Positions 52,798 through 63,028 of a DNA stretch of 64,000 nucleotides are shown piece after piece. The stretch is from Glycomyces tritici (GTDB lineage: Bacteria > Actinomycetota > Actinomycetes > Mycobacteriales > Micromonosporaceae), in the NCBI RefSeq assembly GCF_030403505.1, contig NZ_JAUEMJ010000007.1, positions 1 through 64,000 of the forward strand, given 5' to 3'. Positions within the stretch are counted from its first letter, which is position 1. The number at the start of each line of letters is the position of its first letter. Below the pieces are notes generated by a model. It was not told the DNA's origin. It made no database searches and worked only from the letters and a program-made list of their open reading frames with translations. The position numbers and the translations under genes were made by a program.

Positions 52798-53517
52798 ATG
52801 AGCGGCTTCCCGGGCGGCACGGCCGTCTCCCTCGTCTCGGTCTACGACTGGCCCGCGGCCGACGGGCAGGCGGGCGGCAGCCCGCACCTCCACACCGCCT
52901 CCACCGAGGGCTACGTCGTCGTCGGCGGCACCGGAGCGGTGGAGACGCTCTCGGGGAACGGCTTCGAGCGCCACGAGCTCAAGCGCGGGACCGTCCTGTG
53001 GTTCACCCCCGGGACGGTCCACCGCGCGGTCAACGGCTCGGGCGACCTCCAGGTCGTCGTGGTCATGCAGAACGCCGGCATCCCCGAGGCCGGGGACGCC
53101 GTGTTCACCTTTCCCGAAGCGACCCTTGCCGACCCGGAGGCCTACCGGGCCGCCGCGACGGCACCGGCCGCCGAAGGGCTCACCGAGAGCCAGCGCGGCG
53201 AGGCCACCCGGGCCCGCCGGGACCTCGCGATCGACGGCTACCTCGCCCTGCGCGAACGCGTCGAGGCCGAGGGCCCCGCGGCCATGAAGCCCTTGTGGGA
53301 CAAGGCGGCACAGCTCGTCTCGGGCCGCGCCGAGACCTGGCGGCGGATCTGGGCGGCAGGGCCCAAGGCCCAGGCCGACGCCACGGGCGCCCACCTGGAC
53401 GCCCTCGAGCGGGCCGACGCGACCCACCTGTGCGACGCCCACGCCGGCAACGCCGGGGACGCGGTGGGCAAGTGGGGCATGTGCGGACGACTGGAGACCT
53501 GGGACCTGCGCCCCTGA
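52798..53517 (+). CDS. Cupin-domain protein
   Basis: The 239-residue protein has an N-terminal cupin beta-barrel (about 5-110): GGSPHLHTASTEGYVVVGG (motif 1, with His-x-His and Glu) and LWFTPGTVHRAVN (motif 2). The C-terminal helical half (about 125-239) is unassigned. It is probably a metal-binding isomerase or sensor acting on the same sugar pathway. It is the last gene of the GH3 operon. Confidence 0.8.
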   Translation: MSGFPGGTAVSLVSVYDWPAADGQAGGSPHLHTASTEGYVVVGGTGAVETLSGNGFERHELKRGTVLWFTPGTVHRAVNGSGDLQVVVVMQNAGIPEAGDAVFTFPEATLADPEAYRAAATAPAAEGLTESQRGEATRARRDLAIDGYLALRERVEAEGPAAMKPLWDKAAQLVSGRAETWRRIWAAGPKAQADATGAHLDALERADATHLCDAHAGNAGDAVGKWGMCGRLETWDLRP

Positions 53518-53530
53518 CCGAACGGACCGT

Positions 53531-53567
53531 CGAGAGGGACCGAGCGCTCGGCGCTCGGTCCCTCTCG
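53531..53567 (+). terminator. Terminator of the GH3 operon
   Basis: A perfect 17-bp stem (53531-53547 / 53551-53567) with a 3-nt loop. Confidence 0.8.
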
Positions 53568-53701
53568 CCGCGTCGGCGCACTCGTCCAAAGCGCTCGCGC
53601 TCTCCTGCAAGGTGTCGCGGCCCCGCAACCTTTCCCGAGACGGGAAACGATGCGAGTGAGCTGCCCGCTACGATATGGCGCGAGACGAACGAGGAGCGCA
53701 G

Positions 53702-55549
53702 TTGGTCGAGCACAACCCCGCCGAGACCGGGATCATGATCGACGCCGCCACCACGGTCGATCGCGACGACGCCATCTGGATCGAGCCCCACGGCGACGGC
53801 TTCGACGTCTGGGTCCACATCGCCCGGGTCGCCGACCACGTCACCACCGGCGGCCGCGCCGACACCGAGGCCCACCGCCGCGTCCACACCCGCTACCGGC
53901 CCGAGCACACCAAGCACATGCTCCCCGCGCCCGTCGTCGAAGCCGCCTCCCTCGAACCCGGCCGCGAGAACGACACCTTCGCCGTCCACCTCAGACTCGA
54001 CGCCGCCGGCCGCGTGCTCACCGCCGAACTCGGCCCCGGACGCCTCACCCGGTCGTGGATCATGACCCACGGCGAGGCCGCGACCGCCGCGAACGACGAC
54101 ACCCACCCCCTCCACGGCACGCTCGCGCTCGCCCTGCGCTTCGCCCAGACGATGCTCGCCGCCCGCCGCAACGCCGGCGCACTCGCGTTCTACGACCTCC
54201 TCTCCGGCTTCGCCACCAACGAGGAGGGCCAGCTCGTCCGGCTCGACAGCTCGATGCGCAACTCCGGCTACATCATCGTGCAGGAGTTCATGATCGCCGC
54301 CAACGCGCAGATCGCCTCCTGGGCCGTGCGCGAGGACCTGCCGATCCTCTTCCGCAACCACCGCCTCGCCGCCGTCGCCGGCGACCCCGCGGAACTGCGC
54401 GCCGAGCTCGACTCGATCGCCGCCAGCGGCGACGGCGCCGCCTTCGAGATGCTCCGCGCCCGCATGCGCATGGTCGCCCGCGCCGCGACCTACGGCCCCA
54501 CCGTGCACGGCCACCACGGACTTCAGCTGCCCGCGTACACGCACGCGACCAGCCCCATCCGCCGCTACCCCGACCTCGTCGTCCAGCGCATCCTGCTCGC
54601 CGCCGCCCTCGGCCGCCCGAGCCCCTACCCCGCCGAAGAGCTCGACGCCATCGCGGCGCACGTGAACGAGCGCGTCGAGGAGGAGCGCCGCGCCAAAGCC
54701 GAGTACTTCAAGCAGAAGGCCCACGAGCAGACCGCGAAGCACGCCGCGGCCGCCGACTTCACCGCCCTGCCCTACAAGCAGTACGCCCGCGTCCTCCAGT
54801 TCGCCGTCGAGCGCGGCGAGCACCCGGCCGGGCTCGCCGAGGACACCGCCCGCCGCCTCGACGCCCGCGAACTCCAGCTCCGCGAGTTCGCCTCCGTCTA
54901 CCTCTACGGCCGCGGCGAGTTCGAACCGCTGCGCGAGCGCATGAACCGGATGCTCGCCGACGAGCCCCAGCAGGCCCAGTCGATCGTCAACGTCTACCTC
55001 CAGGACCGCCTCGGCGGCCCCGTCAGCAACGAGACGAACGTGCTCTGGACCGTCGAGGACGAGCCCGGCTTCGAGGGCCCGCTCTTCTCCGCGCAGGTCT
55101 CCATCCGCTACGGCGACGAGCAGGTCGACTCGCCGAAGCGCCTGCAGCGCAACAAGAAGGAAGCCCGCAACCAGGCCGCCCTGGCGCTCGTCGCCGCGCT
55201 GGCGGGCCTGCCCGACCCGTCCTCTGACGCGGTGGCCAAGCCGCGCACTGAGGGCCCGAAGAAGCTCCTCGTGGACGCCGCGGTCAACCCGGCCGAAGCG
55301 GTCCAGATCTACGCCGCACGCGGTCTGATCAAGCCGCTCACCTGGGATTTCTCGGTCGACGGCCCCTCGCACGAGCGGGTCTTCACCTGCCGTGCGGAAG
55401 GGCGGCTGCAGGTCTCCGACGAGCACGTCGCGGCCGAGGGCAAGGGCCCGACCAAGCAGGTCGCGAAGACCAATGCGGCCCTTGAGCTGCGCGTCCAGAT
55501 CGAGGTCGCGCTGGCGCTCGGCGAGGCGGGGCGGCACGCGGAGGCCTGA
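53702..55549 (+). CDS. RNB-family ribonuclease with C-terminal dsRBD-like domains
   Basis: The product is 615 residues from TTG 53702, which has GAGGAG 7 nt upstream. ATG 53675 is open but abuts a -10-like TACGAT at 53669. The RNB catalytic domain (about 1-310) has the Asp cluster MIDAATTVDRDDAIWIE and HATSPIRRYPDLVVQR. RNase II/R cold-shock and S1 domains are missing. Instead, two regions resemble dsRNA-binding domains: about 458-510 (KRLQRNKKEARNQAALALV) and about 535-600 (AEGKGPTKQVAKTNAALELR). It is probably a 3'-5' exoribonuclease with dsRNA preference. Confidence 0.82.
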   Translation: MVEHNPAETGIMIDAATTVDRDDAIWIEPHGDGFDVWVHIARVADHVTTGGRADTEAHRRVHTRYRPEHTKHMLPAPVVEAASLEPGRENDTFAVHLRLDAAGRVLTAELGPGRLTRSWIMTHGEAATAANDDTHPLHGTLALALRFAQTMLAARRNAGALAFYDLLSGFATNEEGQLVRLDSSMRNSGYIIVQEFMIAANAQIASWAVREDLPILFRNHRLAAVAGDPAELRAELDSIAASGDGAAFEMLRARMRMVARAATYGPTVHGHHGLQLPAYTHATSPIRRYPDLVVQRILLAAALGRPSPYPAEELDAIAAHVNERVEEERRAKAEYFKQKAHEQTAKHAAAADFTALPYKQYARVLQFAVERGEHPAGLAEDTARRLDARELQLREFASVYLYGRGEFEPLRERMNRMLADEPQQAQSIVNVYLQDRLGGPVSNETNVLWTVEDEPGFEGPLFSAQVSIRYGDEQVDSPKRLQRNKKEARNQAALALVAALAGLPDPSSDAVAKPRTEGPKKLLVDAAVNPAEAVQIYAARGLIKPLTWDFSVDGPSHERVFTCRAEGRLQVSDEHVAAEGKGPTKQVAKTNAALELRVQIEVALALGEAGRHAEA

Positions 55550-55613
55550 CGGCAGGGTCACGACCGGCCTCGGAGCCCGAAAAGCGCTTCGCCCGCTAGG
55601 GCACAATGAGGGC

Positions 55614-56870
55614 GTGCATATTCTCGACGACTTCGCATGGCGCGGCCTCATCCAGGACTCCACCGGCATCGACGCTCTCCGCGAGCACATCGACGCGGGC
55701 CAGGTGACCTTCTATGTGGGCTTCGACCCGACCGCGGTCAGCCTGCACGTCGGCCACCTCATGCAGGTCATCACCGCCCGCCGCCTCCAGCAGGCGGGCC
55801 TGAGGCCGCTGCTGCTCGTGGGCGGCGCGACCGGCCAGATCGGCGACCCCAAGGAGGCGGGGGAGCGCAGCATCAACCCGCCCGAGGTCGTGGCCGGATG
55901 GGTCGAGAAGATCCGGGGGCAGCTCGCCCCGTTCGTCACCTACGACGGCGAGAACGGCGCGATCCCGGTCAACAACCTCGACTGGACCAGCGAGATGGGC
56001 GTCGTGGAGTTCCTCCGGGACGTCGGCAAGCACTTCCCGGTCTCGAAGATGCTCGCCCGCGAGGTCGTGAAGGCCCGGCTCGAATCCGGCATCTCCTTCA
56101 CCGAGTTCTCCTACCAGCTGCTGCAGTCCAACGACTTCTACGAGCTGCACCGCCGCCACGGCTGCTCCCTCCAGTTCGGAGGGTCCGACCAGTGGGGCAA
56201 CATCACCGCGGGCGTGGACTTCGTGCGCCGCAAGGCCGCCGAGCACGTCCACGCCTTCGTCACCCCGCTGGTCCTCAAGGCCGACGGCACGAAGTTCGGC
56301 AAGACCGAAGGCGGGGCCGTCTGGCTCGATCCCGAGCTGACCAGCCCGTACGCGTTCTACCAGTTCTGGGTGAACTCGGCCGACGCCGACGTGGTGGGCT
56401 ACCTGAAGTACTTCTCGTTCAAGTCCCATGAGGAGATCGAGGAGCTGGAGCGGGCGACCGCTGAGAAGCCCGCCGCGCGTCTCGCGCAGAAGGCGCTCGC
56501 GGAGGAGATGACCTCGCTGCTGCACGGCGCCGAGGAGACCGCGCATGTCGTGGCCGCCTCGCAGGCGCTGTTCGGCCGCGGCGAGCTCGCCGAGCTGCCC
56601 GAGTCGACGCTGCGCGCCGCGCTCGTCGAGGCGGGCCTGGCGGAGTTCACGAAGCCAGGCGTCACGGTGGCCGAGGCCATGAAGGAGTCCGGCGTGGTCG
56701 CGAGCCTGGGCGAGGCCCGCCGCGCCGCGAAGGAGGGCGGGGCCTACCTGAACAACGTCCGGGTGAGTGATCCTGCGGCCGTTATCGACCCTTCTGACCT
56801 GCTTCACGGACGGTACGGAGTGATCCGGCGCGGCAAGAAGACCGTCGCCGGGTTCGAGGTAGTCGGCTGA
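55614..56870 (+). CDS. tyrS: Tyrosyl-tRNA synthetase
   Basis: The 418-residue class I synthetase has HIGH-type HVGH at residues 45-48, KMSKS-type KFGKT at about 227-231, the tyrosine-binding region SYQLLQSNDFYELH, and a C-terminal S4-like domain (about 350-418). GTG 55614 follows CACAAT by 6 nt, consistent with a leaderless mRNA. It charges tRNA-Tyr. Confidence 0.96.
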   Translation: MHILDDFAWRGLIQDSTGIDALREHIDAGQVTFYVGFDPTAVSLHVGHLMQVITARRLQQAGLRPLLLVGGATGQIGDPKEAGERSINPPEVVAGWVEKIRGQLAPFVTYDGENGAIPVNNLDWTSEMGVVEFLRDVGKHFPVSKMLAREVVKARLESGISFTEFSYQLLQSNDFYELHRRHGCSLQFGGSDQWGNITAGVDFVRRKAAEHVHAFVTPLVLKADGTKFGKTEGGAVWLDPELTSPYAFYQFWVNSADADVVGYLKYFSFKSHEEIEELERATAEKPAARLAQKALAEEMTSLLHGAEETAHVVAASQALFGRGELAELPESTLRAALVEAGLAEFTKPGVTVAEAMKESGVVASLGEARRAAKEGGAYLNNVRVSDPAAVIDPSDLLHGRYGVIRRGKKTVAGFEVVG

Positions 56871-56919
56871 GGCATACACTTGGCTGGTTTTGTCGCGGTG
56901 AATAGAGGGGGAGAATCGA

Positions 56920-59361
56920 GTGGCTGAAGACGGCCGCGCCCGCAAGGGTGAAGATGACCGACGAGGCGGCTACGGCCGTCGCGAGGGCGGCGGCTACGGC
57001 GACCGTTCGGGCCGCAGCGGCGGGTACAACCGCCAGGACGGCCGAGGGGACAGCCGGGGCGGCTACGGCCGCAGTGAAGGCCGCGATGACCGCCCGCGGC
57101 GCTACGATGACCGGGACGACCGTCCTCGCCGTGAGGGCGACGGGGGCCGCAGTGGCGGCTACAACCGCGACAACCGCAGCGGCGGGTACAACCGCGACGA
57201 CCGGGGCGGCCCGCGCCGCTTCGAAGGCAGCCGTGATGACCGGCCGCGCCGGGACGGCGACAGCCGTGGCGGTGGCTTTAACCGCGACAGCCGCAGTGGC
57301 GGCTACAACCGCGACGACCGCCCGCGCCGTGACGGCGACGGGGGCCGCAGCGGCGGCTACAGCCGTGACGACCGCGGTGGCCGCAGTGGCGGGTACAACC
57401 GCGATGACCGCGGCCCGCGCCGCTTCGAAGGCAGCCGCGACGACCGCCCGCGCCGCGATGGCGACGGGGGCCGCAGCGGCGGCTACAGCCGTGACGACCG
57501 CGGCGGGCGCAGTGGTGGCTACAACCGCGACGACCGGCCGCGCAGCGGCGGGTTCAACCGCGATGACCGCGGCCCGCGCCGCGACGGCGACAGCCGCGGT
57601 GGTTACAACCGCGACGACCGCGGACCGCGCCGCGACGGCGACGGCGGCCGCAGCGGCGGCTACAACCGGGACGGCCGCAGCGGTGGTTACAACCGCGACA
57701 ACCGCGGTGGTGGTTTTAACCGCGACGACCGTCCGCGTCGTTTCGAAGGCAACCGCGATGACCGCCCCCGCCGTGACGGCGACAGCCGCGGTGGCTACAA
57801 CCGCGACGACCGCGGACCGCGCCGCTTCGAAGGCAACCGTGACGACCGTCCCCGCCGCGACGGTGACAACCGCAGTGGCGGCTTCAACCGCGACGACCGC
57901 GGACCGCGCCGCTTCGAGGGCAACCGGGACGACCGTCCCCGCCGCGAGGACGACCGTCCGCGCCGGTTCGAGGACCGTTCCGACCGACCGGCCCGCGATG
58001 ACGACCGCCCGCGCAAGTTCGAGAACCGCGAGGGCCAGGGCCCGCGCCGGTTCGAAGGCAGTGAGGACCGCCCGCGCCGCGACGGCGACGACCGTCCCCG
58101 CCGCTTCGACCGGGACGACCGTCCCCGCCGCTTCGACCGGGACGACCGCCCCCGCCGCGACGACGACCGGCCGCGCAAGTTCGAGAACCGCGAGGGCCAA
58201 GGCCAGCGCCGGTTCGACCGCGACGACCGTCCGCGCCGTGACGACCGGGGCGACGACCGCTTCGGCCGCGACGGCAAGGAGCGCCGCGGCAAGGACAACC
58301 TGCGTCCGCTCGAGGAGCGCGAGGCCGGGCACGAGGGCCCGATCCGCATGGGCGAGTCCGACGAGGCGCCCGACCTCCCCGAAGGCGTCGAGTACGGCTT
58401 CGACCAGCTCGACAAGGAGACCAAGGCCGGGCTGCGCAGCTTGAACAAGCAGCTCGCCGAGGCCGTCGGCAACCGGCTCCTCGCCGCTGCCGCGCTCCTC
58501 GCCGAGGACGACATCGAAGGCGCGCTCGAGCAGGCCCGCTACGCCCGCCGCAAGGCGTCCCGCGTGGCCGTGGTCCGCGAGGTCACCGGTGTGGCCGCGT
58601 ACGGCGCCGAGGAGTGGCAGCTGGCCGTCAACGAGCTGCGCGCCGCGCAGCGCCTGGGCGGCACGCACGACCACGTGGCGCTCATCGCCGACTGCGAACG
58701 CGCCCTTGGGCACCCCGAGCGCGCGATCGACCTCTACCGCGAGTTCGGCAGCGACGAGAGCGTCGACCCCGAAGTGCGGGTCGAACTGCTCATCGTCGCC
58801 TCCGGCGCCCGCCGCGACATGGGCATGGGCGAGGCCGCGACCGCGATGCTGAAGGTCGGCGGGCTCAACTCGCCGAAGACCGAGCCGTGGGTCGCCCGCC
58901 TCCGCTACGCCTACGCCGAGGGCCTGCTGGCCGACGGCCGTGAAGACGAAGCCCGCGAATGGCTCTCGAAGGCGGTCGCCGCCGACGAGACCGGCGACAC
59001 CGGCGCCGCCGAGCGCCTGCTCGAGCTCGAAGGCATCGTCGTCGAAGAGTACGACGAGGACGACGAGGAATTCGACGACGAGGACGACGACGACCTCGAT
59101 GACGACGACGACGAGGACGACGAGGACGACGACCTCGAGGACGAAGACGACTACGACGACGACGATGGCGACGACTTCGACGACGACGAAGAAGACTTCG
59201 AAGACGACGAGGAGTCCGAGGCCGACGTCAAGGACGACGTGAGGACCGAGACGACGCCCGCGCCGCCTTCGACCACTCCGTTCGCGACGCCGGCGTCCTC
59301 CAGCGCCGGGTCGACCCCTGACGCTGAGGAATCTGATGACCCGACTGAAAGGCGCGCCTGA
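56920..59361 (+). CDS. Arg/Gly/Asp-repeat disordered protein with helical-repeat domain and acidic tail
   Basis: The product has 813 residues. Residues 1-445 are a low-complexity region of repeated R-S-G-G-Y-N-R-D-D-R and R-P-R-R-D-G-D units with F-E-G spacers. Residues about 455-705 form a helical TPR-like domain (RLLAAAALLAEDDIEGALEQA, AIDLYREFG). Residues about 709-775 are almost purely Asp/Glu. Proteins with the central domain and basic repeats occur next to tyrS in other actinomycetes, as far as I recall. RGG-like repeats suggest RNA binding or phase separation; this is inference. GTG 56920 follows GAGGGGGAG. Confidence 0.8.
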   Translation: MAEDGRARKGEDDRRGGYGRREGGGYGDRSGRSGGYNRQDGRGDSRGGYGRSEGRDDRPRRYDDRDDRPRREGDGGRSGGYNRDNRSGGYNRDDRGGPRRFEGSRDDRPRRDGDSRGGGFNRDSRSGGYNRDDRPRRDGDGGRSGGYSRDDRGGRSGGYNRDDRGPRRFEGSRDDRPRRDGDGGRSGGYSRDDRGGRSGGYNRDDRPRSGGFNRDDRGPRRDGDSRGGYNRDDRGPRRDGDGGRSGGYNRDGRSGGYNRDNRGGGFNRDDRPRRFEGNRDDRPRRDGDSRGGYNRDDRGPRRFEGNRDDRPRRDGDNRSGGFNRDDRGPRRFEGNRDDRPRREDDRPRRFEDRSDRPARDDDRPRKFENREGQGPRRFEGSEDRPRRDGDDRPRRFDRDDRPRRFDRDDRPRRDDDRPRKFENREGQGQRRFDRDDRPRRDDRGDDRFGRDGKERRGKDNLRPLEEREAGHEGPIRMGESDEAPDLPEGVEYGFDQLDKETKAGLRSLNKQLAEAVGNRLLAAAALLAEDDIEGALEQARYARRKASRVAVVREVTGVAAYGAEEWQLAVNELRAAQRLGGTHDHVALIADCERALGHPERAIDLYREFGSDESVDPEVRVELLIVASGARRDMGMGEAATAMLKVGGLNSPKTEPWVARLRYAYAEGLLADGREDEAREWLSKAVAADETGDTGAAERLLELEGIVVEEYDEDDEEFDDEDDDDLDDDDDEDDEDDDLEDEDDYDDDDGDDFDDDEEDFEDDEESEADVKDDVRTETTPAPPSTTPFATPASSSAGSTPDAEESDDPTERRA

Positions 59362-60370
59362 GGCACTCGCCGGCGCTTACGACCAAGCGCTGCTCGACCT
59401 CGACGGTGTCGTCTACCTGCTCAGTCAGCCGATCCCGGAAGCGGCCGCGACCCTCGCGGCCCTTCCGGGGCTCGACTGCGACCCGGTGTTCGTCACCAAC
59501 AACGCCTCCCGGAGCCCGCAGGTGGTCGCCGAGGCCTTGCGCGGCATGGACATCCCAGCCGAGGAGTCCCAGGTGCTCACCTCGGCGCAGGTCGTGGCCG
59601 AGATCCTGCGCGAGCGCCTCGGCGAAGGCGCCCTGATCCTCGTGACCGGCTCTGAGGCGCTGCGCAACGCAGTAGAGTCCCAGGGCCTGGTCGCGACGAC
59701 GGACCCCAAAGCGGCCCAAGGCATCGGCTACGGCATGATCCCGTCGCTGACGTGGCGGGACCTCGCGGACCTGACCATCGCCGCCCGCAACGGCGCGCTC
59801 TGGGTCGCCACGAACCTCGACGCCACCCTGCCCACACCGGACGGTCCGCTGCCCGGTACGGGCGCTCTGGCGGGCGCGATCGCCACGGCGCTGGGCCGCG
59901 GGCCCGATGTCGTGGCAGGGAAGCCCGAGCCGGGGATCTACCGGTCCGCGCTGGCGCGCAAGCCCGGTGCCCGCGCGGTCATGGTCGGCGACCGGCCGGA
60001 CTCGGACATCGAGGGCGCCAACCGGGCGGGCATCGACTCCCTGCTGGTGTTCACCGGTGTCGCCTCGCCGCGTTCGGCGCTGGCGCTGCCGCCCGAGCAG
60101 CGGCCGACCTACCTCGGCTGGAGCCTTGCGGCGCTGACCGAGCCGCACCCCGAGCCCGACTGGAACGACGCGGTCGACCGCATCGAGTGCGGCGGCTGGA
60201 CGGCGACCTTGGAGGGCAAGAAGATCAGCCTCAGCGGCGAGGGCGCCGACCTGGACGCGTGGCGGGCGCTCTGCGAGTTGAGCTGGGCCGCAGCCGATAT
60301 GGCGGGCTACGACCCGACCTCGGCGCCGGTCCCGGTGGGCGCGGCCGCGGAGAAGCTCCTGTCGATCTAG
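59336..60370 (+). CDS. HAD-IIA family phosphatase
   Basis: The 344-residue protein has nucleophile motif DLDGVVY, motif II VFVTNNASRSP, motif III GKPEPGIY and motif IV GDRPDSDIEGANRAG, matching NagD/p-nitrophenylphosphatase-like HAD-IIA enzymes. The last 80 residues form an extra small domain. It overlaps the preceding gene by 26 bp, with GAGGAA before the ATG. The substrate is unknown; sugar or nucleotide phosphates are typical. Confidence 0.88.
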   Translation: MTRLKGAPEALAGAYDQALLDLDGVVYLLSQPIPEAAATLAALPGLDCDPVFVTNNASRSPQVVAEALRGMDIPAEESQVLTSAQVVAEILRERLGEGALILVTGSEALRNAVESQGLVATTDPKAAQGIGYGMIPSLTWRDLADLTIAARNGALWVATNLDATLPTPDGPLPGTGALAGAIATALGRGPDVVAGKPEPGIYRSALARKPGARAVMVGDRPDSDIEGANRAGIDSLLVFTGVASPRSALALPPEQRPTYLGWSLAALTEPHPEPDWNDAVDRIECGGWTATLEGKKISLSGEGADLDAWRALCELSWAAADMAGYDPTSAPVPVGAAAEKLLSI

Positions 60371-60384
60371 CAGGGGACAAGCAT

Positions 60385-60419
60385 GAAGCCCGGACTGCCG
60401 CAGTCCGGGCTTCGTTTTC
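60385..60419 (+). terminator. Terminator after the HAD-IIA gene
   Basis: Perfect 12-bp arms (60385-60396 / 60402-60413), 5-nt loop, followed by GTTTTCT. Confidence 0.85.
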
Positions 60420-60471
60420 TTCGGCGGCGCTGTGCCGGTGGGGCGCAGCGCCTTACGTCGATGGCGGGTGC

Positions 60472-60819
60472 TTAGTCGACCTTGAGGGCCTTGCGCAGCT
60501 TGGCGAGGTCCTTGACGGAGGCCTTGATCTTGATCTTGCCGGTCAGGATCGCCTTGGCGGGCTTGAGTTCCTTCTTCGACAGGGCGATCAGGTCGTCAGA
60601 GGCGATCAGGATGCGCACCTCAGCGTCGGGGGCGTCGCCGTCGAGCAGGTCGGTGAGCTTGTTGCCGGAGAGCTTGGCGCTGAAGGCCTGCTTCAGGTCG
60701 GTGATCTCAACGGCCAGCGTGCGCTCGAAGCCCTCTTCGAGCTCGAGCTCGTCGGACTTCCTGGCGACCTTGCCCGCCATCTTCTCCAGCACATTGCGGC
60801 ATTCGTCAACAGTGGCCAT
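60472..60819 (-). CDS. SCP2-like (sterol carrier) domain protein A
   Basis: The product has 115 residues. It begins MATVDECRNVLEKMAGKVA and ends with a K-I-K-I-K-A-S-V-K-D-L-A-K-L segment, the usual layout of actinobacterial SCP2 sterol-binding-fold proteins, which bind lipids in a hydrophobic tunnel. It is about 40% similar by eye to the product of the next gene (61044-61382), so the two arose by tandem duplication. The start matches the paralogue. Confidence 0.75.
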   Translation of the reverse strand: MATVDECRNVLEKMAGKVARKSDELELEEGFERTLAVEITDLKQAFSAKLSGNKLTDLLDGDAPDAEVRILIASDDLIALSKKELKPAKAILTGKIKIKASVKDLAKLRKALKVD

Positions 60820-61043
60820 ACGGTCCTCCCGGAATAGTTCTTGAGCTCGAAGCGCTCGACTGCCGAGAGATTACAACGTGGCTCGAATGCCGTTGCGTCC
60901 GACCGGGACGCATTGGACCATCCGGACTCTGCCGTGGGGCCTTACGGCTCGCAGCTCTGGGCATGACCGCGCGGGACGGGCCTCACGGCCCGTGCCCGCG
61001 CACCTCACGTGCAAGCGGCCCAAAGCGAACCGGAGCCGAGTGG

Positions 61044-61382
61044 CTACAGCACGCCGCGGAGCTTCATGAGGTCCATCATGTTCGCCTTGATCTTGACCTG
61101 GCCCCCGGTGAAGGCCTTCATGAAGTCGAGCTCGCCGGCGACGAGCTTGAGCAGGTTGTCCGAGGAGGTGATCATGCGGATCTCCGCGTCGGGGTTGTCG
61201 CCGTCGGTGATGCCGGTCAGCTTGCCCTGGTCGAACTTGCCGTTGAAGGACACCGAGAGGTCGGTGATGTCGGCGGCGAGCGACCGCTGGAAGCCCTGGA
61301 GCTTGCGCACCGACTTCGGGTTCGAGGAGAGGTTCTCCGCGAACTGCTCGAGTGCGGTCCGGCATTCGTCGATGGTGGCCAT
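61044..61382 (-). CDS. SCP2-like (sterol carrier) domain protein B
   Basis: The product has 112 residues, beginning MATIDECRTALEQFAENLS, with DGDNPDAEIRMITSSDNLL and GGQVKIKANMMDLMKL aligned with protein A. It is a lipid-binding SCP2 fold. It is transcribed in the same direction as its paralogue, 224 bp upstream of it, with AGGAGG before ATG 61382. The intergenic region shows no gene. Confidence 0.75.
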   Translation of the reverse strand: MATIDECRTALEQFAENLSSNPKSVRKLQGFQRSLAADITDLSVSFNGKFDQGKLTGITDGDNPDAEIRMITSSDNLLKLVAGELDFMKAFTGGQVKIKANMMDLMKLRGVL

Positions 61383-61584
61383 GGGCCCTCCTGTTTCGAT
61401 CGGCGCGGGCGCGGCGGTGCGCCCCGTCAGAATGTTACCGGCCAGTACGGCCGTGCGGGCACGGCCGGGGACCGGTAGCTTGGCAGTACCGTTGACGCCA
61501 GAGCCAGACTACGGCTCGCGAGCCTCACCGAGGCGGGGACGCCAACCCGCGGACTCGGCAGACCCTGAAGGGAGTGGGACCGCC

Positions 61585-61998
61585 ATGACGGACTCCGCCC
61601 GCGCGTACTTCGACTCATTTCTAGGCATGGCCGGCGAACCCGGCCGCCGCGCCCGCGAATTCGCGGGCAAAGTCCGCGAGGACCTGCGCTCGGGCTCCGA
61701 GCAGATGCGCGAGCACGGCACGCGCACCGCCTCCGACCTCGGCCGCCTCATCCGCTCCGAGGTCGACGCGGGCCTCACCCGCCTCGGCGTCGCCACCCAT
61801 GCCGACCTCGACGACCTCAACCTGCGCCTCGAGCACTCCGAAGAGCAGATCCGCGACCTCCGGATCCGCCTCGCCGAAGCCGAGGCCCGCGCGAACGCCG
61901 CCGAGAAGAGCCCCGGCCGCCCGGCCCCCGCCGAGACCCCCTCGTCCGCCTCCGCCGCCACCATGGAGCCGATCGACGACGAGGAAGAGGACGCATGA
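61585..61998 (+). CDS. Conserved small coiled-coil protein
   Basis: The 137-residue product has an amphipathic helical N-terminus (ARAYFDSFLGMAGEPGRRAREFAGKVREDL), a central coiled coil (about 75-110, DLDDLNLRLEHSEEQIRDLRIRL) and an acidic C-terminal tail. It resembles phasin-like or polyhydroxyalkanoate-associated helices, but the family is uncertain. The TGA overlaps the next ATG (ATGA). GGGAG lies upstream of ATG 61585. Confidence 0.68.
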   Translation: MTDSARAYFDSFLGMAGEPGRRAREFAGKVREDLRSGSEQMREHGTRTASDLGRLIRSEVDAGLTRLGVATHADLDDLNLRLEHSEEQIRDLRIRLAEAEARANAAEKSPGRPAPAETPSSASAATMEPIDDEEEDA

Positions 61999-62195
61999 CC
62001 GATACGCCGAGCCCGGGGGCCCTGGCCGACCGCCTGCAGCCCTCCGCCGACACCGACGATGTCGAGATGGAGGTCGAGGAGGCCCTGGGCCGCCTCGAAG
62101 CCCTGCCGGACCTGCCCGTCACCGAGCACGTCCAGGTCTTCGAAGGCGTCCAGCAGCGCCTCTCCGAGATCCTCAGCAACGTCGACGACGCCTAG
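61995..62195 (+). CDS. Small conserved acidic protein
   Basis: The 66-residue helical acidic protein (EEALGRLEALPDLPVTEHVQVFEGVQQRL) is translationally coupled to the coiled-coil gene and located just before tlyA. Such a short gene is commonly found in this place in actinomycetes; the function is unknown. Confidence 0.7.
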   Translation: MTDTPSPGALADRLQPSADTDDVEMEVEEALGRLEALPDLPVTEHVQVFEGVQQRLSEILSNVDDA

Positions 62196-62230
62196 CCTCC
62201 AGACCCACTAGAAAGCACCGATCCCGCGCC

Positions 62231-63019
<789 letters not shown>

Positions 63020-63028
63020 CGAAGGCCC

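Noticed and set aside
56782..58713. 643-codon antisense ORF of Val/Ala repeats
   Set aside because: Mirror of the Arg/Gly/Asp codon repeats on the plus strand; no independent start signal.
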